Shown here: piece after piece, positions 63,924 through 64,000 of the stretch
Layout of the letters: every line of letters begins with the position of its first letter
Position numbering within the stretch: the first letter of the stretch is position 1
Assembly: GCF_038637725.1 (NCBI RefSeq)
Contig: NZ_CP152052.1
Span: forward strand, 3,975,001 to 4,039,000
DNA length: 64,000 bases
Reading direction: 5' to 3'
From: Psychrobacillus sp. FSL H8-0483
Lineage (GTDB): Bacteria > Bacillota > Bacilli > Bacillales_A > Planococcaceae
Program-made: the position numbers and the translations under genes
Notes under the pieces: model-generated
Seen by the model: the letters and a program-made list of their open reading frames with translations, nothing else
Told to the model about the DNA's origin: nothing
Database searches by the model: none

Positions 63924-64000
63924 TTACTCCGCTTCTGAAACAACTGAAAAACGTTCATTGATATGCTTAGGATTTTCAATTTCATCTACAATGGCAATTG
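63924..64000 (-). CDS. C-terminal end of an upstream gene (cut by window edge)
   Basis: 25 residues ending AIVDEIENPKHINERFSVVS followed by EAE and a TAA at 63926-63924. It ends three bases before the luciferase-like gene, so the two overlap in an operon. The tail resembles NADPH-dependent FMN reductases, which would suit the partner, but too little is visible to be sure. Confidence 0.55.
   Translation of the reverse strand, partial: IAIVDEIENPKHINERFSVVSEAE

Noticed and set aside
1-64000. CRISPR arrays, tRNA or rRNA genes, intact insertion sequences
   Set aside because: No regular direct repeats with spacers, no cloverleaf or rRNA sequence, and no transposase frame was found on reading both strands.

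Overview
The window is a piece of chromosome from an AT-rich, endospore-forming member of the Bacillales, most likely Planococcaceae (Psychrobacillus/Lysinibacillus-like). The reasons are the Bacillus-type order rpoC-rpoB-rsmC-rplL-rplJ-rplA-rplK-nusG-secE-rpmG-sigH-rae1-rlmB-mrnC-cysS-cysE-gltX-ispF-ispD-yacL-radA-clpC-mcsB-mcsA-ctsR, the SigH and CotD-type spore proteins, the dpp-ykf operon in B. subtilis order, strong AGGAGG ribosome binding sites and many TTG/GTG starts. No family assignment could be tested by database search; identities come from reading motifs and lengths.

Region 1 (1-23,860) is core genome, all on the minus strand: RNA polymerase, the L10/L7-L12 and L11/L1 operons with their RNA leaders, NusG/SecE, SigH, RNA-processing enzymes, a cysteine T-box in front of cysE-cysS, isoprenoid genes, RadA and the CtsR-controlled ClpC/McsAB protein quality-control operon. 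The usual c-di-AMP synthase gene disA is absent between radA and yacL.

Region 2 (23,880-28,190) holds an RsgA paralogue, a BcrA-type ABC transporter, a self-contained 21-codon peptide gene with its own promoter and terminator, a decayed methyltransferase gene and a dispersed repeat.

Region 3 (28,190-37,950) is a complete nine-gene dppABCDE-ykfABCD operon for uptake and recycling of murein peptides: the D-aminopeptidase DppA, a dipeptide ABC transporter, an LD-carboxypeptidase, an L-Ala-D/L-Glu epimerase, an NlpC/P60 endopeptidase and a second ATPase. A promoter with a CodY-like box lies upstream.

Region 4 (37,950-64,000) is mixed-strand accessory chromosome: CotD, a dual-specificity phosphatase, CorA, an RtcB-family ligase, small membrane proteins, RluF, an ArsR/SRPBCC pair, a Mur ligase without the usual MurE specificity motif, an AlaX editing protein, a PGQGQF-repeat protein, a MarR/MFS pair with a perfect operator, Cu/Zn SOD next to a CAP-domain protein, AlkD, a nitroreductase, an aldehyde dehydrogenase/DUF779 pair with a perfect cre box, and a luciferase-like oxidoreductase. 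Two families of short palindromic repeats (A: two copies; B: four copies) lie between genes here. No tRNA, rRNA, CRISPR, prophage or intact insertion sequence was seen.
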